A stretch of 64,000 bases of DNA from assembly GCA_046351235.1 (NCBI GenBank), contig JAXLYV010000002.1, positions 558,001-622,000 on the forward strand, given 5' to 3'. The position numbers were made by a program, and so were the translations under genes. The notes under the pieces were generated by a model. The model worked only from the letters and a program-made list of their open reading frames with translations. It had not been told where the DNA came from and did not search any database. The stretch comes from JBBSAT01 sp046351235 (GTDB taxonomy: Bacteria > Myxococcota_A > Polyangia > Polyangiales > Sandaracinaceae). This document shows positions 47,620 through 57,412 of the stretch, piece after piece; within the stretch, counting starts at the first letter, position 1, and each line of letters begins with the position of its first letter.

Positions 47620-49029
47620 TCAACGGCGACGACGGCGGCGTGTGGCGCCGAGGAGCGCGAGCGCCACGAGGGACAGCGCACCGAGGCCGGGGCCGCGTGC
47701 GCCTGCGCGGCAGCCGCAGCCGGACGAGCTCGCGGGCGTGCCGGTGCTGCCGCCGTCGCGCAGGGCCGTTCCGCCGCCGTCCACGCCGGGCGTGCTGCCG
47801 GCGTCGGTGCCCGGCGTGCTGCCCGCGTCGTTCCCCGGTGTCGTGCCCGCGTCGACCTCGACCACGGGCTGGCCGTGCTCGTACGCACCCACGTCGATCG
47901 CGCTCCCGACGATCGTGCGCGCCGAGGTGCTGCGCGGGTGCAGGTACTGGAGCATCGGCACGAGCGACATCGCGCCGTCGCTCCCGGGATCGACGCCCAT
48001 GTCGATCGGCATCGAGCCGTCCACGAGGTGGTAGTCGAACGAGGCAGCGTCCACGAGCACGCTCGCGGGCGGCTGCAGGTTGCCGGCCATGCGCACGACG
48101 TGGCCGCCGCTCACCACGGCGCCGGGGCCGATGAAGAGGTTGTTCACGATCTCGAGATCGATCGGCGCCGTCGCGTTGATGAAGGGGCCGTTCGTGTCGT
48201 CGTTCACGATCGTGTTGTTCACGAGGAACACGTGGTGATCGGGCCACTGCATCCCGTCGCCGCCGATGCTGACGATGTTGTGGTTGCCGCCCGCCGCGCT
48301 CTGCTCGATCAGGTTGCCGATCACGTACGCGATGCCGCCCTCCGGCAGCTGCAGCTCGTAGCTCGAGTGGGAGGCCTGCGCGGTGAGCCGGTTCGCGATC
48401 ACGTAGTTGTGGTGCGCGCGCGACTTGAAGAGGTGGCCGATGTCCGGGCCGTCCGCGAGATCGTGCGACCAGTTGCCGCGGAAGGTGAGGGTGTCGATCT
48501 CGTTGATGTAGACGCTGTGCGTGAACCCGAAGTCGCCGAGGCCGTTGCCGACGAACTCGTTGTTCTCGATCAGCGCGACGTTGTCGCCGTGGTTACCGCC
48601 GAGGATGCCGTCCTCGTTGTTGCGGAACACGCAGTTGCGCACCGTGAGCATGCCGCCGCCCTGCCAGCGGATGCCGGCGCCGTTGCCGTCGGGCACGCTC
48701 GCGCCCACGAACGTGATGCCCTCGATCGTGATGTCGGCGCCGTCGACGATGAAGATGCCCTTACCGCCCTGCCGGGTGAGGGCCATCCCCGTCATGTCGA
48801 TCACGACGTCGCCGCCGGTGCCGCGGATCGTGAGGCCGTTCGCCGACCACACGACCTCCTCGTGATAGGTGCCGGCCTGGATCTCGATCGTGTCGCCGTC
48901 GGTCGCCGCAGCCGCCGCAGCGCCGATGGTCGTGTACGTCTGGCCAGGGCCGACGACGAGCTGGGCCGAGGCCGGCGCGGCGACGAGGGAGACGAGCGCG
49001 AGGACGAGCGCGGGGAGCGTGTGACGCAT
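47620..49029 (-). CDS. Secreted parallel beta-helix protein with MYXO-CTERM-like tail
   Basis: A 469-residue exported protein. A signal peptide ends SAAPASAQ-like at about residue 22. The body is a right-handed parallel beta-helix (pectate-lyase-like) with rungs such as IEIQAGTYHEEVVW, LTIRGTGGDVVIDMTG, LTVRNCVFRNNEDGI and VALIENNEFVGNG. After a Thr/Pro/Gly/Asp repeat linker it ends SSGCGCRAGARGPGLGALSL, a hydrophobic stretch and six Arg. That is the MYXO-CTERM-type sorting signal (Cys motif, transmembrane stretch, basic tail), which marks proteins for surface lipid anchoring in myxobacteria. The substrate is unknown. ATG 49029 is preferred to an upstream GTG. Confidence 0.82.
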   Translation of the reverse strand: MRHTLPALVLALVSLVAAPASAQLVVGPGQTYTTIGAAAAAATDGDTIEIQAGTYHEEVVWSANGLTIRGTGGDVVIDMTGMALTRQGGKGIFIVDGADITIEGITFVGASVPDGNGAGIRWQGGGMLTVRNCVFRNNEDGILGGNHGDNVALIENNEFVGNGLGDFGFTHSVYINEIDTLTFRGNWSHDLADGPDIGHLFKSRAHHNYVIANRLTAQASHSSYELQLPEGGIAYVIGNLIEQSAAGGNHNIVSIGGDGMQWPDHHVFLVNNTIVNDDTNGPFINATAPIDLEIVNNLFIGPGAVVSGGHVVRMAGNLQPPASVLVDAASFDYHLVDGSMPIDMGVDPGSDGAMSLVPMLQYLHPRSTSARTIVGSAIDVGAYEHGQPVVEVDAGTTPGNDAGSTPGTDAGSTPGVDGGGTALRDGGSTGTPASSSGCGCRAGARGPGLGALSLVALALLGATRRRRRR

Positions 49030-49123
49030 GCGGAGACGATCGCACGCCGGTCGCCGTCGCAGCAACGACGCAGGGCGCGGTCGGTGCCCCGCGAAGGCGG
49101 GGCGGCGCCGGCTCACCAGGAGT

Positions 49124-51154
49124 TCAGGGGCAGCCGACGCTCGGGTCCACGATCGTCGGCTGTGCGTCGCGCACGAACGAGCGCAGGAAGCAGCGGTACT
49201 GCGTCTGCGCGTCGGGGAGCTGCCACATCACTTCGTGGCCGTCCTCGATGCCGTCCTCGAGATGCTGCACGACAGCCGCCGTGACGTGGCCACCGTCGTC
49301 GGTCGCCAGGTTGCCGACCACGGGGAACGAGAGCTGCGAGCGCCCGCGCAGAGGCAGCACGTCGAGGATCGACTGGTAGGCGTCCAGGCGTGGCTCGTCC
49401 CGGTCGAGCGCCGGCCCCACGAGGTCGAGCCCGGTGGCGACGGTCATCGCGTTCGCGATGGGCGGCATGATGTACGTGTCGACGACGCCCTGGAACATCA
49501 GGATGTGGCGCGGCGAGCCGCTCGCTTCGCGCACGAGGAGCGGCGCGTACACCGCGGCGTCGGCCTCTTCTCCGGCCCACTGGAGCCAGTTCACGACCAC
49601 GTCGTCCTCGCGCAGCACGCGCGCGCGCGATCCCGTGTAGCCGAGGTAGCCCTGGGCCACCTGTCGCACCGGCAGCGGGCTCTGCTTGTAGATCACGTTC
49701 TCGAGCCAGCTCGCGCCGGCGCCACTCAGCACGATGGCGCGGTAGCGCGGCTCGAAGGCGGCGGCGAGCGGCGCGATGCTCGCGCCCATCGAGTGGCCCA
49801 TGAGGGCCAGTTGGCGCGTGTCGATCTGGGCGTGGCCCGAGCTCGTCACGAGGCCGTCGCAGCCCGTGGTGTCGATGCGGAGCGTGCCGACCAGGTCGAC
49901 GAGGAGATCGAGCTCGATGGCGCTCTGGCGCAGGTTATCGCGCAGCGCGACGGGGTTCATGATGTTGAAGACGAGGAACTGCTCGTCGCCGCCGCTCACG
50001 TTGCGCAGGCCTCCGTGGGGCCCGTCGATCTGGATGCCGGCGATCCCCTCGCGCGCGAAGTGCATCGCGGGCCCGGTCCCGGGCGTCGCGCCCGCGTGGC
50101 GCGCCGTGTCGATGCCGCGATCGACCAGCGGGCGGTCGCCGCCGGCGCCGGTGCGTACGAGCGTCACGAGCGGGAAGCCGTCGGTCGGCATCGTCGTGCG
50201 CGGCAAGGTGAGGAGCACGTTCGCGCGCTCGCGGCCCTGCAGGACGAGCGCGCCCGTCTGATCGAAGGTCCAGTTCCCGCCCTCGGACGCGAAGGGCGGC
50301 GTGCCCGCCTGGTAGACGGGCACGCTCGCGACGGCGTGGAACACGCAGTAGTCGTCGTAGACGGTCTCGAGCGAGAAGCCCGGGTCCTCGATGGTGATCG
50401 CGTCGCGCCCGCGCACCGAGTCCACGGCGCGCGAGAGGACGCCGACGGGATCCTGTGTGTGGAAGACGGTCATGCCGACCACGTGGCCGAGGTCGATGCC
50501 GGCCCCATCGAGCGCGACGGCGGCGTCGACGTAGTCGTCGGCCGCGTCGCCGCTCAGGCCCTCGGGGGCGTGGTGGTCGCGCAGCGCGCGCATCGCCGGG
50601 CTCGGCGCGAACCGCCGGCCGTCCTCCGTGAGCAGCGTGTCGAGCACCACGGCGGCGTAGCGGTGGCTCGCGTGGAGCGGCCATCCCTGCACCGGCAGCG
50701 CGGTCAAGAGGCGCTGCTGGTCGCCGAAGGGGCCCGCGTCCTCGACGTAGTAGACCTCGAGCGGCGCGCGCTCGCCGAGCGAGGGGGAGCCGGGCTCCAC
50801 GTCGATCACCTGGATCATCGCCTCGTGGTCGCTCGCCGCGACCGCGTGCGGGATCATCGACTCGTCGGCCGGCTCGGTCAGCGAGAAGTGGATCGCGCTC
50901 GTCGTGCCGAACCCGTGCTGTCCTTCGAGCGCCGAGTGGATCTGATCGACGATGTGCGCCGTGCCGCCGGCGGGAAGGAGCGAGAGGTCGACGGTGCCGT
51001 CGTCGCGCACGAGGTCGGCCGACGGGAACGGCGCATCGAAGAGCGAGGTGCTGCGCGCGAAGTCCATGCGGACGTTCGCGCCCGGCGCCTCGGGCGGCGC
51101 GCACGAGAACAGCAGCAGCGTCGACGCGAGGGCGAGCGAGCGTCGGGTCGTCAC
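49124..51154 (-). CDS. Alpha/beta-hydrolase-fold lipoprotein
   Basis: About 676 residues. A signal peptide VTTRRSLALASTLLLFSC carries a lipobox. The C-terminal half is an alpha/beta hydrolase: the nucleophile elbow is LALMGHSMGAS (Ser about 470), and the base His is probably in TDDGGHVT. The N-terminal half has no recognised domain. It probably acts as a surface esterase or lipase. The start is uncertain: GTG at 51154 gives the best signal peptide; GTG at 51172 or 51169 would begin 1-4 bases past the upstream stop. It lies directly downstream of the 1417-residue repeat protein in the same orientation, so both are likely co-transcribed. Confidence 0.78.
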   Translation of the reverse strand: MTTRRSLALASTLLLFSCAPPEAPGANVRMDFARSTSLFDAPFPSADLVRDDGTVDLSLLPAGGTAHIVDQIHSALEGQHGFGTTSAIHFSLTEPADESMIPHAVAASDHEAMIQVIDVEPGSPSLGERAPLEVYYVEDAGPFGDQQRLLTALPVQGWPLHASHRYAAVVLDTLLTEDGRRFAPSPAMRALRDHHAPEGLSGDAADDYVDAAVALDGAGIDLGHVVGMTVFHTQDPVGVLSRAVDSVRGRDAITIEDPGFSLETVYDDYCVFHAVASVPVYQAGTPPFASEGGNWTFDQTGALVLQGRERANVLLTLPRTTMPTDGFPLVTLVRTGAGGDRPLVDRGIDTARHAGATPGTGPAMHFAREGIAGIQIDGPHGGLRNVSGGDEQFLVFNIMNPVALRDNLRQSAIELDLLVDLVGTLRIDTTGCDGLVTSSGHAQIDTRQLALMGHSMGASIAPLAAAFEPRYRAIVLSGAGASWLENVIYKQSPLPVRQVAQGYLGYTGSRARVLREDDVVVNWLQWAGEEADAAVYAPLLVREASGSPRHILMFQGVVDTYIMPPIANAMTVATGLDLVGPALDRDEPRLDAYQSILDVLPLRGRSQLSFPVVGNLATDDGGHVTAAVVQHLEDGIEDGHEVMWQLPDAQTQYRCFLRSFVRDAQPTIVDPSVGCP

Positions 51155-51173
51155 TCCCGAAGCGTGCACCACC

Positions 51174-54100
51174 TCACTGCTGGATGCACATGATGTTGAA
51201 GGTGCGAGTGCACTGCGTGGAGGTGCTGGCCACGGCCCATTCGCCGGCGACCGCGCTGTTGGGCATACCGACCGTGCCGGTCATCGCACTGTCCGTCCAC
51301 TCGTCGCACGCGTTGCCGACGCCACTCGCGCCGCCGCTCACGGTCATGCCGGTCCAGTCGGCCGTCACGTTGAGCGGCGCTCCGGCGGCCGTCGCTGCGA
51401 ACGTCCCCAGGGCCTGGCCCGTGCCACCGTTCCACGCAGCCATCGGCCCGATCGTCCAGCCATCGGGCCGCGTCAGTGGCCCCGTGCGCATGGTCCGGCT
51501 CGAGGCCGGATCGCGCGAGGACACGAAGGCGACGTACGTGCCGGGGAGGCTCGCGCTCTGGGCCTCGGCGGCGCACGCGGCGTCCATCGTGGGGAGCGAG
51601 CCGTCTCCGGCGACCACGGCGGAGCTGGTGAACACGATCGGATTGCCCGCGGGAATGCTCGGGCCGCGAAGCGATGCGTACGCGCCGTCCGTCCCGACGC
51701 AGAGGAGCCTCCGCGGGAGATTACAGGGGTTGTTGCCGCCGAAGGGGTCGGTGGCCCAGCGCGTCGTACGGCCGGGGTGTCCGAGGGTCGTCGAGCCCGT
51801 CGACATCGCGAAGCCGCCGCAGTCGGCCGACGAGAAGACGGTGCCGGTGTCGTTGGTGTTCGACCAGAACAGGCTGTTGGGCTGGAAGCCTCCGCCGGCC
51901 GCCTGCATCGGCGGATGGATCAGCGCGCCGCTCGTCAGCGAGGCCGCGGTGGTTGCGACCGGGCGCCCATCGGGCCGTACCCAGCCCGCAGGCGCCGGTG
52001 TGACGGCGGAGAGGCGGTTGACGAAGCTCTGGCTCACCGTTGCCGACAACACCGCGAGGAAGCTCGTTCCCGGCAGGCCGGCTGCGGCGGCTTCGGTGCG
52101 ACAGATCGTGTCGGCCGCAGACACGCCGGTGAATGGAGCGGTGCCGGGCGTGTAGTTGTTCTCGGTGAGGAACACCAGATTGCCGAGCTGTCCGAACGTC
52201 ACCGTCAGGCTCAGTGAGCCGCTGCCGGCGGGCATCGTGAAGCCGCACTCGGATCGGTACGACGAGCCGCTCGCGCCGCAGAACGTGCCGGCGCCGCTGC
52301 CGCTGAACGCCCAGCTGGTGGCCCCGAAGTAGCGCGTGAGCGGGTTGTTCCCGACGAGCTGGACGCTCGCGCCGACGTCGATGTCGAGCATGCACGTCAC
52401 CGACGTGCTGCCGTTCCCGTTCGTGCAGTTGAGCCCGGTCGGCGACGTGGAGCTGACGTTCGAGCCCCGGATGTAGCCAGCGCTGGTGCTCGAGCCCGGG
52501 ATCGTGACCTGGAGTGTGCGTACCGCGACGAAGGTCGCCGTGATGTTCTGCGCGCTCGTCATCGTGACGTCGCACGTCGGATTGCTACCGCACGCGACCG
52601 ACGACCACCCGACGAAGCGGTAGCCGCTCGCGGGCGTGGCGACGAGGTGGACCACGCTGTTGTAGTCGAAGCTCGCGCTGCACGTGGGCCCGCAGTTGAG
52701 TGCGCTCGAGGGCGAGGTCGAGACGACCGTTCCCGCGGCGCCGTTCGGCGAGCGGCTCACCGTGAGCAGGAACTGCTGCAGGTTGAAGACCTGCGTCACC
52801 GTCGGCGTCGCGGCCGTCGCCGTGAACGTACAAGCGTTGCCCGCGCCTGCGCACGGGCCGCCCCAGCCACCGAGCGTGCTGCCCGCGTTGGGCGACGCGG
52901 TCAGGCTCACCATCGTCCCCGACGGGACGGTGATCGCGCAGGTGTCGCCCGGGAAGCCGCCGGGGTTGTGGCACGTGATGCCGGAGCCCGACACCACGCC
53001 GCTCCCGGCGCCGTTGAGCGCGACGGTCACCGTCACGTTCTGAAGGACGAAGTTCGCCGTGATGTTCTGGTTGGTCGTGAGGGACGAGATCGTGCACTGC
53101 GGGCCCGCCGCCATCGGGCAGCCGCTCCAGCCGTTGAACGCGTAGCCGGGGTTGGCCGTCGCGGTCAGCGTCAACGCCGAGCCGTAGGGGAAGCTGTTCG
53201 AGCAGGTGCCGGGGCAGGAGATCGCGCCGCCGCTCTCGGTGACGGTGCCCGACGCGGAGGAGCCTCCGATCGCGACCGTGACGGTGCGCGTCGAGAGCGC
53301 GAAGTTCGCCCCGACGTTCGTCACGCCGCTGATCGTCACGGAGCACGTCGTCGCGGTGCCCGCGCTCGCGCACGCGCCGGTCCAGCCCTGGAAGACGTAG
53401 CCGGACGCCGTGTTGGCCGTGGCCGTCAGCATCACGGTGGTGCCCGACGTGACCGTCGCGTTGCACGTGGTGCCGCAGCTGATGCGGCCCATGTCGTCCA
53501 TGACGGTGCCCTGCGAGGCGCCCGAGGTCGTGACGTTGAGCGAGGCCACGTTCGGCGCGAACGTCGCCGTCACGCTCCGCGCCGCAGCCATCGTCACCAT
53601 GCACGTCGCCGACGTGCCCGCTCCGATGCAGTCACCGCCCCAGCCCGTGAAGACCGACGAGGAGCCGGACGGCGCCGCGGTGAGCGTCACCATCGTGCCG
53701 TACGTGTAGTTGTTCGTGCACGTCGTGCCCGGCGCCGACGAGCTCGTGCACGTGGGCGTGGTGGGCCCCGGCGCGATCGTGACGCTGCCCATGCCGGTCA
53801 TCGAGCTCGCGACCGTGCCGAGCGCGGTCACGTCGAGATCGTACGAGCGCAGATTGAACTGCTTGCTGACCGTCAGGTCTTCTTCGGCCGTGAAGTCGCA
53901 GGACGACGAAGTGCCGGTGCAGTAGCCGCCCGGCATGCTGCTCCAGCTCGCGAAGCTCGAGCCGGTCGCCGCGGTGACGCGCGCGGTGATCGCCGAATGG
54001 ATCTCGTAGTCGGCGCTGCAGGTGCCGCTCTCGACGCCTGACGTGATGGTGCAGTTGATCATCCCATCGTCGGTGGCGATGGTGCCGCTGCCGGCGCCGG

Positions 54101-55427
54101 TCCCGGCCACGCTCACGTGCACGGTCTGCAGGTTGAACGTCGCGGTCGCCGTCGTGTCGGCCGTCATCGTGAACGAGCACGGCGAGGTCGCGGCGCAGCC
54201 CGCGACGCCAGCCCAACCGCCGAAGAGAGAGTCACCGCCAGGCATCGCGGCGAGCGAGATCGGCGTGCCGTACGCGACGTTCGTGGCCACGCAGCCGGCC
54301 CCGGTGCCGCAGTTGATCGTGGGCGAGGCCGAGCTGACCGCGCCCGTTCCGCCGCCGGCGCGACGCACGGTCAGCGTGAAGCGGCGCAGCGTGAAGGTCG
54401 CGGTGATCGTCGGGAGCGTGCCCGAGGGCACGTCGAACGCGCAGGTGTTGCCGACCGCGGCGACCGGGCAGTTCGCCCACGAGGTGAAGTTGCTGCCCAC
54501 GGCTGCGTTCGCCGTGAGCGTGACGTGGGTGCCGGGCACGTAGAGCGCCGAGCACGTCGAGCCGCAGTCGATCCCGCCCACGTCCGAGACGACGATGCCG
54601 CTGCCGTCGCCGCCGTCGACCGAGACGCCGACCGAGGTACGGCCATCGGTGAACTGCGCCTCGACGTGCGTGTCGTCGACGATGGTGAACGTGCAGTCGC
54701 CCGTTCCCGTGCAGCTCGGCAGCGTCCAGCCGCGGAACACGTAGTCGGTGTTCGGCGTCGCGTGCAGCGTGATGCTCGTGCCCGCGGCCACGGTCTGGCT
54801 GCAGCCGGTCGCGCCGCCGGTGCAATCGATCGTGAGCGACGCCGGCGAGGTCGACGTGACCCGCCCGAGGCCCGTGACGCCGACGTCGAGGGTGACCTGG
54901 CGTACGTCGAAGGTGGCGCCGAGCGCGACGTCCGCCTGGACGTCGACCGTGCACGTGGTCTCGCTCGCGGCCGTCGTCGAGCAGGCGCCATCCCAGTGCG
55001 CGAGCGTGCTGTTCGCGTCGGCGCTCGCCGTGATGCTGAGCGGGCCTTCGGGCACGGTCCAGCTGCAGCTCGTGGCCGAGCACGTGAAGGCCGAGTCGCT
55101 CGACGTGAGCGTCCCCATGCCGTCTCCACCGAGCGTCACCGTCACGGTGTGGGTCGGCAGGCCCGAGTCCGAGTGGGCCGCGTCGTTCGTGCCGACGTCG
55201 GGGACGTCGCCGTCCATGGGCGGCAGGTTCGCGTCGGGGCCACCGTCGCGCGCGCCCCCGTCTCCCGCGTCGCGTGCGCCGCCGTCGGTGCCGAGCCCGG
55301 TGTCGCTGCCGCTCTGGAAGTCGCCGAAGTGCGTGGTCAGCTCGCAGCCCGGCGCGAAGGAGATCGCGAGGGTCGACGCGAGAGCCAGAGCGATGCGGGC
55401 GCGGAGAACGGCGTGGCGATGAGTCAT
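51174..55427 (-). CDS. Large surface lipoprotein with InlB-like beta repeats and two C-terminal lectin-like domains
   Basis: A 1417-residue protein. After an N-terminal signal peptide with lipobox APGC and an Asp/Gly linker, it contains at least ten copies of a beta module of about 75-80 residues. The copies share VTLTA-P-----F-GW-G-C, with conserved Cys pairs such as GISCGTTCNATVTSG. This resembles divergent InlB B-repeat modules. The C-terminus has two related domains, NLVFLTENNYTPGTAPFTGV...DTICRTEAAAAGLPGTSFLAVLS and NPIVFTSSAVVAGDGSLPTM...DAACAAEAQSASLPGTYVAFVS, similar to DUF1554/lectin-like domains of surface proteins. It probably mediates adhesion or cell contact. Operon with the downstream hydrolase is likely. 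Confidence 0.8.
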   Translation of the reverse strand: MTHRHAVLRARIALALASTLAISFAPGCELTTHFGDFQSGSDTGLGTDGGARDAGDGGARDGGPDANLPPMDGDVPDVGTNDAAHSDSGLPTHTVTVTLGGDGMGTLTSSDSAFTCSATSCSWTVPEGPLSITASADANSTLAHWDGACSTTAASETTCTVDVQADVALGATFDVRQVTLDVGVTGLGRVTSTSPASLTIDCTGGATGCSQTVAAGTSITLHATPNTDYVFRGWTLPSCTGTGDCTFTIVDDTHVEAQFTDGRTSVGVSVDGGDGSGIVVSDVGGIDCGSTCSALYVPGTHVTLTANAAVGSNFTSWANCPVAAVGNTCAFDVPSGTLPTITATFTLRRFTLTVRRAGGGTGAVSSASPTINCGTGAGCVATNVAYGTPISLAAMPGGDSLFGGWAGVAGCAATSPCSFTMTADTTATATFNLQTVHVSVAGTGAGSGTIATDDGMINCTITSGVESGTCSADYEIHSAITARVTAATGSSFASWSSMPGGYCTGTSSSCDFTAEEDLTVSKQFNLRSYDLDVTALGTVASSMTGMGSVTIAPGPTTPTCTSSSAPGTTCTNNYTYGTMVTLTAAPSGSSSVFTGWGGDCIGAGTSATCMVTMAAARSVTATFAPNVASLNVTTSGASQGTVMDDMGRISCGTTCNATVTSGTTVMLTATANTASGYVFQGWTGACASAGTATTCSVTISGVTNVGANFALSTRTVTVAIGGSSASGTVTESGGAISCPGTCSNSFPYGSALTLTATANPGYAFNGWSGCPMAAGPQCTISSLTTNQNITANFVLQNVTVTVALNGAGSGVVSGSGITCHNPGGFPGDTCAITVPSGTMVSLTASPNAGSTLGGWGGPCAGAGNACTFTATAATPTVTQVFNLQQFLLTVSRSPNGAAGTVVSTSPSSALNCGPTCSASFDYNSVVHLVATPASGYRFVGWSSVACGSNPTCDVTMTSAQNITATFVAVRTLQVTIPGSSTSAGYIRGSNVSSTSPTGLNCTNGNGSTSVTCMLDIDVGASVQLVGNNPLTRYFGATSWAFSGSGAGTFCGASGSSYRSECGFTMPAGSGSLSLTVTFGQLGNLVFLTENNYTPGTAPFTGVSAADTICRTEAAAAGLPGTSFLAVLSATVSQSFVNRLSAVTPAPAGWVRPDGRPVATTAASLTSGALIHPPMQAAGGGFQPNSLFWSNTNDTGTVFSSADCGGFAMSTGSTTLGHPGRTTRWATDPFGGNNPCNLPRRLLCVGTDGAYASLRGPSIPAGNPIVFTSSAVVAGDGSLPTMDAACAAEAQSASLPGTYVAFVSSRDPASSRTMRTGPLTRPDGWTIGPMAAWNGGTGQALGTFAATAAGAPLNVTADWTGMTVSGGASGVGNACDEWTDSAMTGTVGMPNSAVAGEWAVASTSTQCTRTFNIMCIQQ

Positions 55428-55504
55428 GGACGCTCCAGAGAAGAAGGAAGGGCGGAGGCTCGCGGGCGAGGAGCGCGGGCGCGCATCGAGCGCGCCGCAC
55501 ACGC

Positions 55505-56386
55505 TCAGAACGTGCCGGAGACGAACGCGGCGCAGCCGGTTCCGTCGCAGGCGGCGCTGACGGGCGAGGGCTCGGAGGAGCCGCCGTCGAGCACGAAGAG
55601 CAGCACCACCCCCGTCGCGACGAGCACGCCGCCGCCGATCAGGAGGCCGTCCGTCGCCGCGCCGAGGGCTTGCCCGGTGTTGCGGGTGCTCTCGAAGCCG
55701 GCCGGGCAGCTGCGGCGGTCGGGGCCGCACTGGTTGTCCAGCGTGCTCTGCGCATCGAGCGCCATCGCGCCCGTGATGATCCCGCCGACGATCGCCGCGA
55801 CCCCGACGCCGGCCACGATCCATCCGACGGGCGAGCTCCCGAAGCCTCCGCCACCGCTCGCCGCCGGCGGCGTGGTGTCGGTGGTGGTGTCGCTCGTCGA
55901 CGTCGTCGTGTCGCTGGGGGTGGTCGTGTCCGTCGACGTGTCGGTCGTGGTGGTCGTCGTGTCGCCGGGCGTCGACGTGTCGGTGGACGTGTCCGTGGAG
56001 GTGGTCGTGGTCGTGGTCGTCTGGGAGGCGAGCACCCGCTCCATCGCGGTCAAGCGCGCTCGCAGCTGCGAGGCGTTCTCCGCGTCGGGCACGAGATCCA
56101 GGTAGAGGCGCAGAGCGTGGGCCGCGTGCGGCATGTCGCCCGAGTCGCGGTAGGCGACGTACACGTTGTAGAGCAGCTGGGGTCGCTGCGAGAGCCGATA
56201 GGCCTCGTCGAATTCGGTCGCCGCTTCGGCGAACTCGCCGTTCTCGTAGTGCGCTTGGCCGAGTCGGAAGTGGCGCCGCGCGGCGTCGTCGTCCGATTCC
56301 TGGGCCCGCGCGCTCGCCGACCAGCCAGAGACTGCGAAGGCGAGCGCCAGCGCCAGCGCTGCCCAACCTCTTCCGAGCTCGTGCAT
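55505..56386 (-). CDS. TPR-domain exported protein with Thr/Ser/Asp-rich linker
   Basis: A 293-residue protein. A signal peptide ends ASARAQES. Residues about 35-115 form two TPR repeats (AARRHFRLGQAHYENGEFAEAATEFDEAYRL, QLLYNVYVAYRDSGDMPHAAHALRLYLDL). A low-complexity region of about 45 Thr/Ser/Asp residues follows, then a hydrophobic pair of helices (VGWIVAGVGVAAIVGGIITGAM and LLIGGGVLVATGVVLLFVLDGG), giving two likely membrane segments. The TTG-ATG pair at 56389/56386 makes the ATG the start, with AGGGGA upstream. Common in myxobacteria; function not known. It precedes the repeat protein. Confidence 0.78.
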   Translation of the reverse strand: MHELGRGWAALALALAFAVSGWSASARAQESDDDAARRHFRLGQAHYENGEFAEAATEFDEAYRLSQRPQLLYNVYVAYRDSGDMPHAAHALRLYLDLVPDAENASQLRARLTAMERVLASQTTTTTTTSTDTSTDTSTPGDTTTTTTDTSTDTTTPSDTTTSTSDTTTDTTPPAASGGGGFGSSPVGWIVAGVGVAAIVGGIITGAMALDAQSTLDNQCGPDRRSCPAGFESTRNTGQALGAATDGLLIGGGVLVATGVVLLFVLDGGSSEPSPVSAACDGTGCAAFVSGTF

Positions 56387-56554
56387 CAAGTCCCCTCGTC
56401 CCCCGGACTCCTCGCGGAGCCACTGGCCGATGATACCACCACCGGTCCCGTCATCGTACGCCGCCAGCGTCCGGCAGGTTCCTCCCTAGGCGCCAGGAAC
56501 CGGCTCGCCAGGCCGCTCGACGCCCGCGCGGGGTCGGCTTATGGTCGCGCCGCC

Positions 56555-57412
56555 ATGACGGTCAGGGATCTCGGCTATCGCCCCTACGAGGGCGCGCGCC
56601 TGCCTCCATCGAACAACGCGTGGGTGATGCTGCGGCACGGCCTCTCGCGCGCGTGGGCCTCGTGGCTCGTGAAGATCGCGATCTTCCTCTCGGGCGGCCC
56701 GCTGCTCGTGTTCGCGGTGTACGTCGTCCTGCGCCTCTGGATGACGCGCTCGATGGGGGCGACCGACGCGCTCGACGACTTCGACGGCTCCGAGCCGCTG
56801 CGCCTGCTCTACACGTCCGAGACGTGGCTCGCGGTCAGCCTGCTCACGCTCGGCGCGGGCGCGCCCTCGATCGCCGAGGACCTCACGTTCCGCGCATTCC
56901 AGTTCTATTTCGCCAAGCCCGTGACTCCCGAGCAGTACTACGCGGGGCGTGCGCTCGCGGTCGCGATCCCGGTCTTCGGCGTCACGTTCGTCCCGGCGGT
57001 CCTCGTCGACATCACGATGGTGGCCATGCTGCCGACCGAGCACGCGACGGACGCGCTCGGGCTCTTGCTGCCCTGCGTCGTGTACTCGCTCGTGCTCGCG
57101 GTCGTGATGGGCGCCGGCTCGGTGGCCGTCTCGTCGCTCAGCAAGTCGCGCGCGCTCACGATGAGCGCGTGGGTGCTCTGCTTCGTCGTGCCGCACGCGC
57201 TCGCCGCGGTGGTCGACGCGATCGGTCACTGGCCCTGGCTCTACCTGGGCTCGTTCACCGGTCTCTTGGGCGTGCTCGCGGACGCGCTGTTCCGCGTCGA
57301 GAGCGACTCGGACCTGCACTGGTGGCACGCGGCGCCGGTGCTCGCCGGTTTCGTCGCGGGGGCCATCGCGCTCTCTCTGCACCGCTTGCGCGCCGCGGAG
57401 GTGATCACGTGA
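56555..57412 (+). CDS. ABC-2 type transporter permease
   Basis: A 285-residue permease with about six membrane helices, for example IAIFLSGGPLLVFAVYVVL, AVAIPVFGVTFVPAVLVDI, LLLPCVVYSLVLAVVMGAG and HAAPVLAGFVAGAIALSL. The N-terminal cytoplasmic segment (MTVRDLGYRPYEGARLPP) is typical of the ABC-2 type in this group. It is the first of three genes: the second begins inside this stop in a GTGA junction. A TATGGT hexamer ends nine bases before the ATG and there is no clear Shine-Dalgarno. The exported substrate is unknown. Confidence 0.85.
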   Translation: MTVRDLGYRPYEGARLPPSNNAWVMLRHGLSRAWASWLVKIAIFLSGGPLLVFAVYVVLRLWMTRSMGATDALDDFDGSEPLRLLYTSETWLAVSLLTLGAGAPSIAEDLTFRAFQFYFAKPVTPEQYYAGRALAVAIPVFGVTFVPAVLVDITMVAMLPTEHATDALGLLLPCVVYSLVLAVVMGAGSVAVSSLSKSRALTMSAWVLCFVVPHALAAVVDAIGHWPWLYLGSFTGLLGVLADALFRVESDSDLHWWHAAPVLAGFVAGAIALSLHRLRAAEVIT

